Source of the DNA: Ochrobactrum chromiisoli
Lineage (GTDB): Bacteria > Pseudomonadota > Alphaproteobacteria > Rhizobiales > Rhizobiaceae
Length of the DNA stretch: 64,000 bases
Direction of reading: 5' to 3'
Assembly: GCF_026241335.1 (NCBI RefSeq)
Contig: NZ_JAPHAV010000004.1
Location: 1 to 64,000, forward strand
In this document: positions 19,535 to 28,887 of the stretch, in pieces
How positions within the stretch are numbered: position 1 is the first letter of the stretch
Layout of the letters: the number at the start of each line of letters is the position of its first letter
Notes under the pieces: model-generated
Told to the model about the DNA's origin: nothing
Databases searched by the model: none
The model's input: the letters and a program-made list of their open reading frames with translations, nothing else
Made by a program: the position numbers and the translations under genes

Positions 19535-20272
19535 ATGAACGGCTTTATTAAAATTTTCTGCGCAAGCCTTGCTGTGTCGTTGTCCATAATGGCCTTCGCT
19601 CCGGCAGCTGTTGCGGCAGATTTTACTGAAGAGGTTCCAGAAGTAATCGTTACCCCGCCTGCGGTTGGTGGCTGGTATCTGCGCGGCGATATCGGGTATT
19701 CGTGGAACCGCTTTAAGCACGCCGATTACGCCACGTCCCCTTGCACCAGCAATTGTGGCAGTTCCGTATTTGAGAACAACACCATTTCGGGCGACCTCAA
19801 AGGCTCGTTCCTTATTGGTGGCGGTGTTGGCTATCAGGTGACGGATTATTTCCGCACGGATCTAACCCTCGACTATATGGCACGCTCTAAGTTTGCTGGC
19901 GAGCGTGACGAAAGCCACATGTCCGGCTTGTCGCTTCTGGCAAATGCCTATGTTGATCTGGGAAATTTTGCAGGCGTGACCCCTTATCTGGGCGCTGGCA
20001 TCGGCGGCACGCGCGTGAAATGGGCGGATGTGGTCGATACGCAGAACAATGATGTCTATTCTGGTGATGCGAACTGGCGTTTCACCTATGCGCTGATGGC
20101 CGGCGCTTCGGTTGATCTCACACACAATCTCAAGCTTGATGCCGGATATCGATATCGTCATATCAACGGCGGAAAGATGTTTGAGGGCAACCCGACTATC
20201 GGCAACGGCTACGACAAGGGCATGAATGTGCACGATATACGCGTTGGCCTTCGCTATATGTTTGGCGGCTGA
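19535..20272 (+). CDS. outer-membrane beta-barrel protein
   Basis: A 245-aa protein with a Sec signal peptide (cleavage near AVAA-DFT, about residue 28) and an eight-stranded-type barrel: repeated aromatic strands such as GGWYLRGDIGYSW, GVGYQVTDYFRTDLTLDYM and VTPYLGAGIGG, ending in the typical DIRVGLRYMFGG. It resembles the Omp25/Omp31-like porin-family barrels of Rhizobiales in design. Two Cys in an early loop (CTSNCG) could form a disulfide. The function is probably structural or surface-exposed and is unproven. Confidence 0.83.
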   Translation: MNGFIKIFCASLAVSLSIMAFAPAAVAADFTEEVPEVIVTPPAVGGWYLRGDIGYSWNRFKHADYATSPCTSNCGSSVFENNTISGDLKGSFLIGGGVGYQVTDYFRTDLTLDYMARSKFAGERDESHMSGLSLLANAYVDLGNFAGVTPYLGAGIGGTRVKWADVVDTQNNDVYSGDANWRFTYALMAGASVDLTHNLKLDAGYRYRHINGGKMFEGNPTIGNGYDKGMNVHDIRVGLRYMFGG

Positions 20273-20300
20273 TCATACAGAGCGCATTGATTGAACCAAA

Positions 20301-20330
20301 GACTCGGCAAGCCGGGTCTTTTTCTTTTTA
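20301..20330 (+). terminator. intrinsic terminator after the barrel gene
   Basis: GACTCGG CAAG CCGGGTC stem (one wobble pair) followed by TTTTTCTTTTT. Confidence 0.7.
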
Positions 20331-20478
20331 TGTCCTAAATTCCCATCCAAACCATACATAAGTTAGCAACTTAGCTATTTTTCGTTTTTAAAATTTCAAA
20401 TTGCGCATAAAAGGCCGCATGAAATTCATGTTGTCTCAAAAATAAAAATTAGACTGTGCGCAGTCTGAAGGGAGAGAA

Positions 20479-21420
20479 ATGAAAGCCCTCGTCGCTTTGT
20501 CAGATTTCGTCGGACGCTCCTTTGCTGTCTGGATACTCGTCTTTGCCGTGCTTGGCTTCCTGCTGCCATCGACGTTCAGCGTGTTTGCGCCATGGATCGT
20601 TGTGTTGCTTGGCATCATCATGTTTGGCATGGGTCTTACAATTTCGACCAAGGATTTTGCGGAAGTTGCAAAGCGGCCGTTTGAAGTGCTCATTGGTGTT
20701 GGGGCTCAATTCCTGATTATGCCGCTCCTTGCGGTTTTGTTGACCCGGATTATTCCGATGGGACCTGAGGTTGCTGCCGGTGTCATTCTTGTCGGCTGCT
20801 GTCCGGGTGGCACAGCCAGCAATGTTATGACCTATCTCAGCAAAGGAGATGTTGCGCTCAGTGTTGCCTGCACCAGTGTTACGACTTTGCTTGCTCCCCT
20901 CGTTACACCGTTTCTCGTGTGGTTCTTTGCCAGTCAGTATCTTCCGGTCGATGCGATGAGTATGTTTATCAGCATCCTCAAGGTTATTCTCGTACCGCTC
21001 GCGCTGGGCTTCATTCTGCAAAAGCTGATGCCTGGTCTTGTGAAGGCTGCGGTGCCGATGCTGCCACTGGTGTCGGTTATCGGTATCGTTTTGATTGTTG
21101 CAGCTGTGGTTGCCGTCAACAAAGCCGCGATCGCCCAGTCAGGTGCAATGATTTTCGCAGTTGTCGTGCTGCATAATGGTTTCGGTTTGCTGCTGGGATA
21201 TTTCGCGGCCCGCGCAGCCGGTCTTTCGCTTGCCAAACGCAAGGCCATCAGTATTGAGGTTGGTATGCAGAACAGCGGTCTGGGTGCGGCGCTTGCGAAT
21301 GCGCATTTCTCGCCTTTGGCGGCCGTTCCGAGTGCTGTTTTCAGTGTGTGGCACAATGTTTCCGGTGCGCTCGTTGCAAGTATTTATAGGCGCATGCAAG
21401 ATAAGCCATCCAGCAAATAA
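20479..21420 (+). CDS. bile acid:sodium symporter (BASS) family transporter
   Basis: A 313-aa membrane protein with about ten hydrophobic segments. The family signatures FGMGLTIS and VGCCPGGTASNVMTYLSKGDVALSV are plain, and EVGMQNSGLGAALA follows near the C-terminus. It is preceded by GGGAGAG. Bacterial BASS proteins co-transport organic anions (pantoate, keto acids) with sodium; the substrate here is unknown. Confidence 0.88.
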   Translation: MKALVALSDFVGRSFAVWILVFAVLGFLLPSTFSVFAPWIVVLLGIIMFGMGLTISTKDFAEVAKRPFEVLIGVGAQFLIMPLLAVLLTRIIPMGPEVAAGVILVGCCPGGTASNVMTYLSKGDVALSVACTSVTTLLAPLVTPFLVWFFASQYLPVDAMSMFISILKVILVPLALGFILQKLMPGLVKAAVPMLPLVSVIGIVLIVAAVVAVNKAAIAQSGAMIFAVVVLHNGFGLLLGYFAARAAGLSLAKRKAISIEVGMQNSGLGAALANAHFSPLAAVPSAVFSVWHNVSGALVASIYRRMQDKPSSK

Positions 21421-21434
21421 CTTTTGAACAGTTG

Positions 21435-21465
21435 AACCCGCCGCGGCTGCCGTGGCGGGTTTTGT
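21435..21465 (+). terminator. intrinsic terminator between the symporter and serC
   Basis: AACCCGCC GCGGCTGCCGT GGCGGGTT hairpin followed by TTG. It isolates the serC-serA unit from the symporter. Confidence 0.7.
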
Positions 21466-21521
21466 AAAAATATCTGCCACAGCATATTGTGAAAATCTTG
21501 CTTTCCGGTATTTTCATCAGC

Positions 21522-21570
21522 GGGCCACGCCTCCCCAACGAGGCGCGTGCTATCTGAGAGGATAGGAAAC
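21522..21570 (+). ncRNA. candidate serC leader RNA (alphaproteobacterial serC motif)
   Basis: Two consecutive hairpins sit directly before the serC start. The first has the stem ACGCCTC/GAGGCG (about 21527-21545) and the second CTATC/GATAG (21550-21565), whose loop holds the purine-rich ribosome site TGAGAG. A conserved RNA of this location, the 'serC' element reported with other alphaproteobacterial motifs (SAM-II, speF, suhB, ybhL), is known upstream of serC-serA operons. The match here rests on position and pairing, not on a covariance search. Confidence 0.55.
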
Positions 21571-21573
21571 AAA

Positions 21574-22749
21574 ATGACGACGATTGCGAAGCCGGCAGTT
21601 CGCCCGGCTAACCCTAATTTTTCTTCAGGTCCCTGTGCAAAACGTCCCGGCTGGTCGCTTCAAGCGCTTGCCGATGCGCCGCTTGGCCGCTCGCACCGCG
21701 CGAAAATCGGCAAGAACAAGCTCAAAGAAGCCATCGACCTTACCCGTGAAATTCTTGGCGTTCCAGCTGATTACCGCATAGGCATTGTTCCTGCATCGGA
21801 TACAGGTGCGATGGAAATGGTGCTGTGGTCGATGCTTGGTGAGCGAGGCGTTGATATGGTCGCATGGGAAAGCTTCGGCGCCGGCTGGGTTACAGACGTG
21901 ATCAAGCAGCTCAAGCTTGAAGACACCCGCACCTTTGTTGCACCCTATGGTGAGATTGTCGATTTTGCTGAAGTTGATTTCGACCGCGACGTGGTTTTCA
22001 CATGGAATGGCACCACTTCGGGTGTGCGTGTGCCGAATGCCGATTTCATTCCGGCCAACCGCAAGGGTCTGAGCATTTGCGATGCGACCTCGGCTGCTTT
22101 TGCGCAGCGCCTTGATTTTGCAAAGCTTGATGTGGTGACATTCTCCTGGCAGAAAGTGCTGGGCGGTGAAGGCGCGCATGGTATGCTCATTCTTTCCCCA
22201 CGCGCTGTTGAGCGTCTGGAGAGCTATAAGCCAGCATGGCCGTTGCCAAAGATCTTCCGCATGACGTCCGGCGGTAAGCTGATCGAAGGCATTTTCGTTG
22301 GCGAAACCATCAACACCCCTTCGATGCTCTGCGTTGAAGATTATCTTGATGCACTGAGCTGGGCGCGGTCCATCGGTGGCCTTGATGGTGTTGTCGAACG
22401 TGCGGATGCAAATTTTGCCGTGCTCAATGCCTTCGTTGAGAGAACGCCGTGGATTGCCAATCTGGCCAAAAAGCCAGAAACGCGCTCCAACACATCGATA
22501 TGTCTGACAATTGTTGATCCGGAAGTAAGCGCACTTTCGGCGGATGCACAGGCAGCTTTTGCCAAGGGCATCGTCTCGTCTCTCGAAAAGGAAGGCGTTG
22601 CTTTCGATATCGGTTCTTATCGCGATGCGCCTTCTGGCCTTCGCATCTGGACGGGTGCGACGGTCGAGGCTTCTGATCTGGAAGCGCTGACGGCCTGGCT
22701 TGATTGGGCTTTTGCCACGCAGAAAGCTGCATTGAAAGCCGCTGCATAA
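21574..22749 (+). CDS. serC: phosphoserine aminotransferase
   Basis: Converts 3-phosphohydroxypyruvate and glutamate to O-phosphoserine, the second step of serine synthesis (also used in the pyridoxal phosphate pathway). The 391-aa fold-type I PLP enzyme belongs to the alphaproteobacterial/archaeal-type subgroup. The PLP lysine is in [15 protein letters not shown] and the phosphate-binding stretch includes PASDTGAME. It starts at ATG 21574 after GAGAGGATAGG. It is followed 92 bases later by serA, as is usual in Rhizobiales. Confidence 0.93.
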   Translation: MTTIAKPAVRPANPNFSSGPCAKRPGWSLQALADAPLGRSHRAKIGKNKLKEAIDLTREILGVPADYRIGIVPASDTGAMEMVLWSMLGERGVDMVAWESFGAGWVTDVIKQLKLEDTRTFVAPYGEIVDFAEVDFDRDVVFTWNGTTSGVRVPNADFIPANRKGLSICDATSAAFAQRLDFAKLDVVTFSWQKVLGGEGAHGMLILSPRAVERLESYKPAWPLPKIFRMTSGGKLIEGIFVGETINTPSMLCVEDYLDALSWARSIGGLDGVVERADANFAVLNAFVERTPWIANLAKKPETRSNTSICLTIVDPEVSALSADAQAAFAKGIVSSLEKEGVAFDIGSYRDAPSGLRIWTGATVEASDLEALTAWLDWAFATQKAALKAAA

Positions 22750-22841
22750 TCGCAAGCGATGCAGAGAGCTGTGGCCGGAGTTGGGACGGCCATAGCCCGC
22801 ATCTTATTATCGTGCACATCCGAAATCCGAAGGAGGCCCTT

Positions 22842-24443
22842 ATGGCACCTCGCGTACTCGTATCCGATAAATTGTCGCCGACTGCCGTTCAGATTTTCAA
22901 GGATCGCGGCGTTGAAGTTGATTACCTGCCAGAGCTTGGCAAAGACAAAGAAAAGCTGCTTGAAGTTATTGGTCAGTATGACGGCCTTGCCATTCGCTCT
23001 GCCACCAAGGCAACCGAAAAGCTGATTGCAGCAGCAAGCAAGCTCAAGGTCATTGGTCGCGCCGGTATTGGCGTGGACAATGTTGATATTCCAGCGGCCT
23101 CGCGCCGCGGTATTATTGTGATGAACACGCCTTTTGGCAATTCCATCACCACCGCCGAACATGCCATTGCATTGATGTTTGCAGTTGCGCGGCAGTTGCC
23201 AGAGGCAGACGTTTCCACCCGCGCTGGCAAGTGGGAAAAGAACCGCTTCATGGGCGTGGAAATTACCGGCAAAACGCTTGGTGTTGTGGGTTGCGGCAAT
23301 ATTGGCGCGGTTGTTGCTGCGCGCGCTATTGGTCTCAAGATGCATGTCGTTGCGTTCGATCCGTTTCTGTCGGAAGCACGGGCGCAGGAGCTTGGCGTCG
23401 AAAAGCTTGAGCTGGATGAACTTTTGGCACGCGCTGATTTCATCACGCTGCACACACCACTGACCGATAAAACGCGCGGCATCATCAATGCTGAGGCACT
23501 TGCGAAGACAAAGCCGGGCGTGCGCATTGTCAATTGTGCACGCGGCGGTCTGATCGTTGAAAAAGACTTAGTCGCAGCGCTGAAATCCGGTCATGTTGCC
23601 GGTGCCGGGATTGATGTCTTCGAAACCGAACCCGCCACAGAGAACGAATTGTTCAATCTGCCCAATGTGGTCTGCACACCGCATCTTGGTGCTTCCACGT
23701 CCGAAGCGCAGGAAAATGTGGCGATCCAGGTGGCCGAGCAGATGTCGGACTATCTGGTTAAAGGGGCAGTTTCCAACGCGATCAACATGCCTTCGATCAC
23801 CGCAGAAGAAGCGCCGCGTCTTAGACCATTCATCAAGCTTGCAGAAGTTCTGGGGGCTTTTGTCGGTCAGGTGACGGACGAGCCTATTCAGGAAGTGGAA
23901 GTGCTTTTTGATGGCGCGACAGCCGCCATGAACACCCGTGCTCTGGTCAGTGCTGCTCTTGCTGGTCTGATCCGTCCGCAAGTGGCCGATGTGAATATGG
24001 TTTCGGCACCGATCATGGTGAAGGAACGCGGAATCATCGTTTCCGAGATCAAGCGCGACAAGTCCGGTATTTTTGACGGCTATATCAAGCTGACCGTGAA
24101 AACCACGGAACGTGAACGCTCGATTGCCGGCACCTGCTTTTCGGATGGCAAGGCCCGTTTCATCCAGATCAAGGGAATCAACCTTGATGCGGAAGTCGGT
24201 CCGCACATGCTTTATGTCACCAATGTCGACATTCCAGGCATGATCGGTCTGCTTGGAACGATCTGCGGCAAGCATAAAATCAACATCGCAAACTTCGCGC
24301 TCGGACGTGATCATCCAGGCGGCGATGCCATTGCGATGCTCTATGTCGATGACAAGATTCCACAGGCAGCACTTGACGAACTGATCGCTCAAGAGGCAAT
24401 CAAGGCGGCAAGACCTTTGGAATTCAACATCGAGGAAGCTTGA
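22842..24443 (+). CDS. serA: D-3-phosphoglycerate dehydrogenase
   Basis: First enzyme of serine synthesis. The 533-aa long form has a D-isomer dehydrogenase catalytic and NAD domain (GVVGCGNIGAVVAAR; catalytic Arg in NCARGGLIVEKD, Glu in ETEPA, His in TPHLGASTSEA). An intervening ASB domain and a C-terminal ACT domain (about residues 455-530, MLYVTNVDIPGMIGLLGTI) follow, where serine feedback would act. Start ATG 22842 follows AAGGAGG. It is in an operon with serC upstream and an acetyltransferase downstream. Confidence 0.95.
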   Translation: MAPRVLVSDKLSPTAVQIFKDRGVEVDYLPELGKDKEKLLEVIGQYDGLAIRSATKATEKLIAAASKLKVIGRAGIGVDNVDIPAASRRGIIVMNTPFGNSITTAEHAIALMFAVARQLPEADVSTRAGKWEKNRFMGVEITGKTLGVVGCGNIGAVVAARAIGLKMHVVAFDPFLSEARAQELGVEKLELDELLARADFITLHTPLTDKTRGIINAEALAKTKPGVRIVNCARGGLIVEKDLVAALKSGHVAGAGIDVFETEPATENELFNLPNVVCTPHLGASTSEAQENVAIQVAEQMSDYLVKGAVSNAINMPSITAEEAPRLRPFIKLAEVLGAFVGQVTDEPIQEVEVLFDGATAAMNTRALVSAALAGLIRPQVADVNMVSAPIMVKERGIIVSEIKRDKSGIFDGYIKLTVKTTERERSIAGTCFSDGKARFIQIKGINLDAEVGPHMLYVTNVDIPGMIGLLGTICGKHKINIANFALGRDHPGGDAIAMLYVDDKIPQAALDELIAQEAIKAARPLEFNIEEA

Positions 24444-24448
24444 GCGAT

Positions 24449-24958
24449 ATGGCAGACGGGATTGAACAGGCAGAATGGCGACGGATGCAGGCGCTGGATA
24501 TTGCGGGTGTTACGTCTGTCGCCAACATTGTTCATCCCGATTTTTTCGAGGACGAGGCGGTCTTCCGGGACCGCTTCAAAATCTATCCGGCGGGTTGCTT
24601 TGTGCTGGTGCGTGGCGCTGAAATCCTCGGTTATGGCATCAGCCATCCATGGCAACTCGATTCGGTGCCTGCGCTGAATTCTGTTCTGGGCGAACTGCCC
24701 AAGGAAACCAGCACCTATTATATTCACGACATCGCCCTTTTGCCGGAGGTTCGCTCTGGTGGGCAGGCATCGCGTGTGGTCGACCTGATGGCCGCTCAGG
24801 CAGAGCGCGATGGTTTTGTCACCATGGCCTTAGTTGCAGTGAATGGTTCGCAGGGGTTCTGGGAGAAAAAAGGCTTTGTTACCCGCGACGTGCCAGCACT
24901 CGAAGAAAAGCTGAAAGGCTATTCGGATGAAGCGCTGTATATGGTCCGTGCAGGTTAG
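24449..24958 (+). CDS. GNAT-family N-acetyltransferase
   Basis: A 169-aa GNAT protein starting five bases after the serA stop, so probably in the serine operon. The acetyl-CoA fold is seen in YYIHDIALLPEVRSGGQASRVVDLMAAQA and VNGSQGFWEKKGF. ATG 24449 was chosen because CGAGGAAG lies ten bases upstream; a TTG at 24440 overlaps the serA stop. The substrate is unknown. Confidence 0.82.
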   Translation: MADGIEQAEWRRMQALDIAGVTSVANIVHPDFFEDEAVFRDRFKIYPAGCFVLVRGAEILGYGISHPWQLDSVPALNSVLGELPKETSTYYIHDIALLPEVRSGGQASRVVDLMAAQAERDGFVTMALVAVNGSQGFWEKKGFVTRDVPALEEKLKGYSDEALYMVRAG

Positions 24959-25169
24959 AGATCACAAATATACCCGCTCGGCTGGGTTGAGGACGCCTTT
25001 CGCACCAATATTTTCAATTTTTCCTTAGTTTCTTGCATGAAAGAGTCGCGCAAGCGGTATTCAGTCTGTATAGAGACGAGGGATCAGCACCTCGCGTTGC
25101 ATATGTGAGGCTGCTTGCGATCCTTGGGTTTTTTTAAACGGCTGTATGCCGGACCGAGGAGTTTTCTCA

Positions 25170-26459
25170 ATGGCGAATGTAGTTGTCGTCGGGTCGCAAT
25201 GGGGCGACGAGGGCAAGGGAAAGATCGTGGACTGGTTGTCCGAACGCGCCGATGTCATCGTGCGCTATCAGGGCGGTCATAACGCGGGTCATACACTTGT
25301 TATCGATGGCGTCAGCTACAAGCTTTCGCTTCTTCCATCCGGCCTTGTGCGTGGCAAACTGAGCGTGATCGGTAATGGTGTTGTGGTTGACCCGCATCAT
25401 TTCGTCATGGAAGTTGAAAAGCTGCGTGCGCAGGGGATCGAAATCACCCCTGACGTTCTGCGTATTGCAGAAAATGCACCGCTGATTCTGTCGGTTCACC
25501 GCGAACTCGACGCGATGCGCGAAGGGGCAACCGAAGGCCTTAAGATCGGCACCACCAAGCGTGGCATCGGCCCTGCATATGAAGACAAGGTTGGCCGTCG
25601 CGCGATCCGCGTAATCGATCTGACCGAGCCGGACACGTTAGAGCCAAAGGTTGAGCGCCTGCTTGCGCATCACAATCTGCTGCGCCGCGGCATGGGCCTT
25701 GAAGAAATTCCTGTTGCGACCATTCTTGAAGAGCTGACCTCGGTTGCGGACAAGATCCTTCCCTATATTGATCAGGTCTGGCGTGTTCTCGACGAACGCC
25801 GCAAGGCTGGCGACCGCATCCTTTTTGAAGGTGCGCAGGGCGCGCTGCTTGATAACGACCACGGCACCTATCCGTTCGTGACCTCTTCGAACACCGTTGC
25901 CGGTCAGGCCGCTGCTGGTTCGGGCCTTGGTCCAACAGCAATCGGTTATGTACTTGGCATCACCAAAGCTTACACGACCCGCGTTGGTGAAGGCCCGTTT
26001 CCGACCGAACTCAACGATGAAATCGGCGAATTCCTTGGCACCAAGGGCCATGAATTCGGCGTGGTGACGGGTCGTAAGCGTCGTTGCGGCTGGTTCGATG
26101 CGGTGATCGTTCGTCAGACGGTTCGCACTTCGGGCATTACCGGCATTGCACTGACCAAGCTCGACGTTCTCGACGGTCTTGAAGAAATCAAGATTTGCGT
26201 GGCTTACGAGCTTGATGGCAAGCGCATCGACTATCTGCCATCCTCGATGGGTGCGCAGGCGCGCGTCAAGCCGATCTATGAAACGCTGCCGGGCTGGTCG
26301 GAAACGACGGCAGGCGCACGTTCGTGGAACGATCTTCCGGCGCAGGCAGTCAAATATGTTCGTCACATTGAAGAACTGATCGGTGCTCCGGTTGCAATGC
26401 TTTCGACAAGCCCAGAACGCGAAGATACTATTCTTGTCACGGACCCGTTTCAGGACTAA
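25170..26459 (+). CDS. purA: adenylosuccinate synthetase
   Basis: Joins IMP and aspartate with GTP hydrolysis, the first committed step to AMP. The 429-aa protein has the P-loop [11 protein letters not shown] at the N-terminus, GGHNAGHT, the IMP-binding [14 protein letters not shown] (as GTTKRGIGP), and the C-terminal guanine-binding LSTSPERED. The start ATG 25170 follows GGAG. It is apparently monocistronic with a terminator at 26487. Confidence 0.96.
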   Translation: MANVVVVGSQWGDEGKGKIVDWLSERADVIVRYQGGHNAGHTLVIDGVSYKLSLLPSGLVRGKLSVIGNGVVVDPHHFVMEVEKLRAQGIEITPDVLRIAENAPLILSVHRELDAMREGATEGLKIGTTKRGIGPAYEDKVGRRAIRVIDLTEPDTLEPKVERLLAHHNLLRRGMGLEEIPVATILEELTSVADKILPYIDQVWRVLDERRKAGDRILFEGAQGALLDNDHGTYPFVTSSNTVAGQAAAGSGLGPTAIGYVLGITKAYTTRVGEGPFPTELNDEIGEFLGTKGHEFGVVTGRKRRCGWFDAVIVRQTVRTSGITGIALTKLDVLDGLEEIKICVAYELDGKRIDYLPSSMGAQARVKPIYETLPGWSETTAGARSWNDLPAQAVKYVRHIEELIGAPVAMLSTSPEREDTILVTDPFQD

Positions 26460-26486
26460 CTTATTTTCGTAGCAACATTATTCTGA

Positions 26487-26530
26487 AAAAATCCCCGGTT
26501 TGTCATCATGGCTGACCGGGGAATTTTTTA
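26487..26530 (+). terminator. intrinsic terminator after purA
   Basis: ATTCCCCGGT...-type stem: ATCCCCGGTT and GACCGGGGAAT pair around a 14-base loop, followed by TTTTTT. Confidence 0.75.
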
Positions 26531-26656
26531 AGGTTTTTTTGCGATCATTTTGCAAGGCCTTGCTTAATCGTGCCGTAGACCTTTGCTTTCTATCGATTAT
26601 TGTGATTATTGAGATATTTATTGCATTTCGTACTCGCGGAAACTGGGTAAGACGGC

Positions 26657-28063
26657 ATGGCTGATTTTGTAGCGGTTCTGAAAAAGACAATCGATGCGCA
26701 GGCGGACAAATCGCCGGAGCTGCGCCAGCGCGTCTATGCAAAGGCACGTGCAACGATTGAACAGAAGCTTGTGACGGCTAATGCCTCGCAGTCCGTGGCT
26801 GTTCGCCAACGCAAAATTCTTGAAGATGCGATTGAAGAAGTCGAAGCTTTCTACGCGCCGCCTGCTTCGGTGCCTGCGCCCGAAGAGCCGCAGAGTGATG
26901 CACTCGAAGAGTTTCTGCACGAATCAACCCTTTCAGCCGCAACCTCTTCCTATGATGATGAGGTTCCGTTTTCGGCAGATCGCCGTGCCTCCGATAGTAA
27001 TGGCGATGATGACGGTGATGCAGCGCCCGTATATGCGCGCCGTCCGGATGAATGGATTGTGGAACGTGATCGGGATGGTGAGGATGAGCCAGCCTCTTCG
27101 CGCCGCAGAGAATATGCCGATTCTGATGGTTCCGGGACAAAGCGTTCCTACACTGGTTTAATGATTGGGCTTGTCGCCCTTGTGGTGGTTGGTGCAGGCG
27201 GTTATGCGCTCTGGAGCAACAAGGACACGTTGCAGGAAATGGCCTCCAGCCTTGGCCGCAGCGATGCGCCTGCAAGCAGCGATACGACGACAGCGCCGTC
27301 AGATGCGAACACATCTCCGGCAGCCACCGAGCCGCAGCAGAATGCACAACAACCATCGTCTGAAAACCAGAAGATGACGCAGCGTCTGATGCCCGATGGC
27401 AGTGAAGTGGATAATGGCCCTTCGGGTGGTGATGCTGGCATTGGTGAGGGCAAGTCCACCGCCGCTTCAACGCCTGGTAATGAGCAGACAAACACGCAGA
27501 ATCAGCCGCAGTCTCAGCAAGCCGTCGCTGTTGGCCAGCAGGCGCTTCTTTACGAAGAGCGCGGCGGAACAGAAACCGGCTCGGTCGAACGCGGAAATGT
27601 GGTCTGGTCTGAGATTGAAGAAAGCCCAAGCGAAGGCGAACCGGCAGCGCCTGCCATTCGCGCAACGGTGACGATGCCTGAAAGCAACGTCGAGCTGAAA
27701 ATGACGATTCGCAAGAACACCGATCAATCCATTCCAGCCAGTCATCTGATTGAGATGGTGTTCACAGTGCCCGAGAATTTTGTTGGCGGAGCGATTGATA
27801 ATGTTCAACGCATTACTTTTAAGGATACCGAGCAGGCCGCCGGCAATCCCCTGATCGCCGTACCGTCGAAGATTGCCGATAACTTCTTCATTATCTGGCT
27901 CAACGATGCAAAGACCGCGCAGGATACCAACCTTTCGCTGATGCGCCGTCTGCAATGGATCGACATTCCGATTTCTTATCGCAATGGTCGCCGCGCCTTG
28001 ATCAGCCTGGAAAAAGGCGTTCCGGGCGAGAAGGTCTTCAATGACGTTCTGGGTGCCGGCTAA
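26657..28063 (+). CDS. conserved membrane protein of unknown function
   Basis: A 468-aa protein not assigned to a named family. Residues 1-65 are helical and basic/acidic. Residues 66-160 are acidic, Pro/Ser/Asp-rich and likely disordered. One membrane segment is at about 167-186 (GLMIGLVALVVVGAGGYALW). A Gln/Ser/Thr/Asn-rich linker runs to about residue 300, and a compact C-terminal domain (about 310-468) contains VTMPESNVELKMTIRKNTD, EMVFTVPENFVGGAIDNV and SLEKGVPGEKVFNDVLGAG. The topology suggests a cytoplasmic N-part and a periplasmic C-domain. The start GTG/ATG region at 26657 fits. It is closed by its own terminator, so it is a single-gene unit. Confidence 0.75.
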   Translation: MADFVAVLKKTIDAQADKSPELRQRVYAKARATIEQKLVTANASQSVAVRQRKILEDAIEEVEAFYAPPASVPAPEEPQSDALEEFLHESTLSAATSSYDDEVPFSADRRASDSNGDDDGDAAPVYARRPDEWIVERDRDGEDEPASSRRREYADSDGSGTKRSYTGLMIGLVALVVVGAGGYALWSNKDTLQEMASSLGRSDAPASSDTTTAPSDANTSPAATEPQQNAQQPSSENQKMTQRLMPDGSEVDNGPSGGDAGIGEGKSTAASTPGNEQTNTQNQPQSQQAVAVGQQALLYEERGGTETGSVERGNVVWSEIEESPSEGEPAAPAIRATVTMPESNVELKMTIRKNTDQSIPASHLIEMVFTVPENFVGGAIDNVQRITFKDTEQAAGNPLIAVPSKIADNFFIIWLNDAKTAQDTNLSLMRRLQWIDIPISYRNGRRALISLEKGVPGEKVFNDVLGAG

Positions 28064-28081
28064 GACTTAAACCGGAATCAG

Positions 28082-28112
28082 AAAAGGCCGCTTGAAGCGG
28101 CCTTTTCTTTTA
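28082..28112. terminator. terminator between convergent genes
   Basis: AAAAGGCCGC TTGA AGCGGCCTTTT hairpin with flanking A and T tracts. It is shared by the unknown membrane protein gene and the convergent pyrophosphatase gene. Confidence 0.8.
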
Positions 28113-28129
28113 CCCGATATTTCGTCCGG

Positions 28130-28732
28130 TTACTTCTTTTCAGAAAAAGCCTTAATCGCCTGAGCGACTTCGTTTGCAGCGGTTTCAGCATTGTCAAAAC
28201 CGTTCAACTCAACGAGCTTTCGGCCTTCTGGCAGCTGCTTATAAACGCGGAAGAAGGCTTCAAGGCGCTGCTGCTCAATCTTAGGAAGGTCTGAAATTTC
28301 TTTGATGGTGTCATAGGTCGGGTCGATTTTTGAGGTCGGGACGGCCACAATCTTGTCGTCCTTTTCGCCGCCATCAATCATCTTGAGAACGCCAATTGGG
28401 CGAACCTTGATGATGGCGCCCGGAACGATCGGCTCACGGGTATAGATAAGGGCGTCGAGTGGATCGCCGTCGCCTGCCAGCGTGCTGGTGATCGAACCGT
28501 AATTGGCTGGGTAGACGACTGGCATCGACTGATAGCGATCAACCACGATGTGGCCGGTCTTGTCATCGATCTCGTATTTGGTGAAGCTACCCTGAGGGAT
28601 TTCAATGGCAGTGTAGAATTCTTTTCCGTCCTGCTCTTTCTGAGGATAATCAAGATAAGAGACATATTCAGAAGCAGATACAGCGGTGGCAGCGCTCAGA
28701 GCAAACGTTGCAGCAAGCAGGAGCTTTTTCAT
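28130..28732 (-). CDS. exported inorganic pyrophosphatase (family I)
   Basis: A 200-aa family I soluble pyrophosphatase core with the catalytic signature GDGDPLDALIYT and VYPANYGSI, VRPIGVLKMIDGGEKDDKIVAVP. Unlike the usual cytoplasmic Ppa it begins with a clear Sec signal peptide (MKKLLLAATFALSAATAVSA-SEY). It should therefore hydrolyse pyrophosphate in the periplasm, or at least be secreted there. Start ATG 28732 is preceded by a GGTCTCCCA stretch with a weak ribosome site. A second, cytoplasmic Ppa would be expected elsewhere. Confidence 0.85.
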   Translation of the reverse strand: MKKLLLAATFALSAATAVSASEYVSYLDYPQKEQDGKEFYTAIEIPQGSFTKYEIDDKTGHIVVDRYQSMPVVYPANYGSITSTLAGDGDPLDALIYTREPIVPGAIIKVRPIGVLKMIDGGEKDDKIVAVPTSKIDPTYDTIKEISDLPKIEQQRLEAFFRVYKQLPEGRKLVELNGFDNAETAANEVAQAIKAFSEKK

Positions 28733-28827
28733 TGGGAGACCTTCAGGCTTCGGTGAAATATGTACCGTTGCCTAAAGACATTCCATTACAGTTATTTGAC
28801 AGATTTTTATTGATTGGATGACAGAAA

Positions 28828-28868
28828 CGAAACTGCCGCAAAATGGAAAGATCCATTTGCGGCAGTAA
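28828..28868 (-). terminator. intrinsic terminator after rpoH
   Basis: CTGCCGCAAATGGA and TCCATTTTGCGGCAG pair (one bulge) around a short loop; read on the minus strand it is followed by TTTCGTTT. Confidence 0.65.
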
Positions 28869-28887
28869 CAATCCGAATTTGTCAGGT

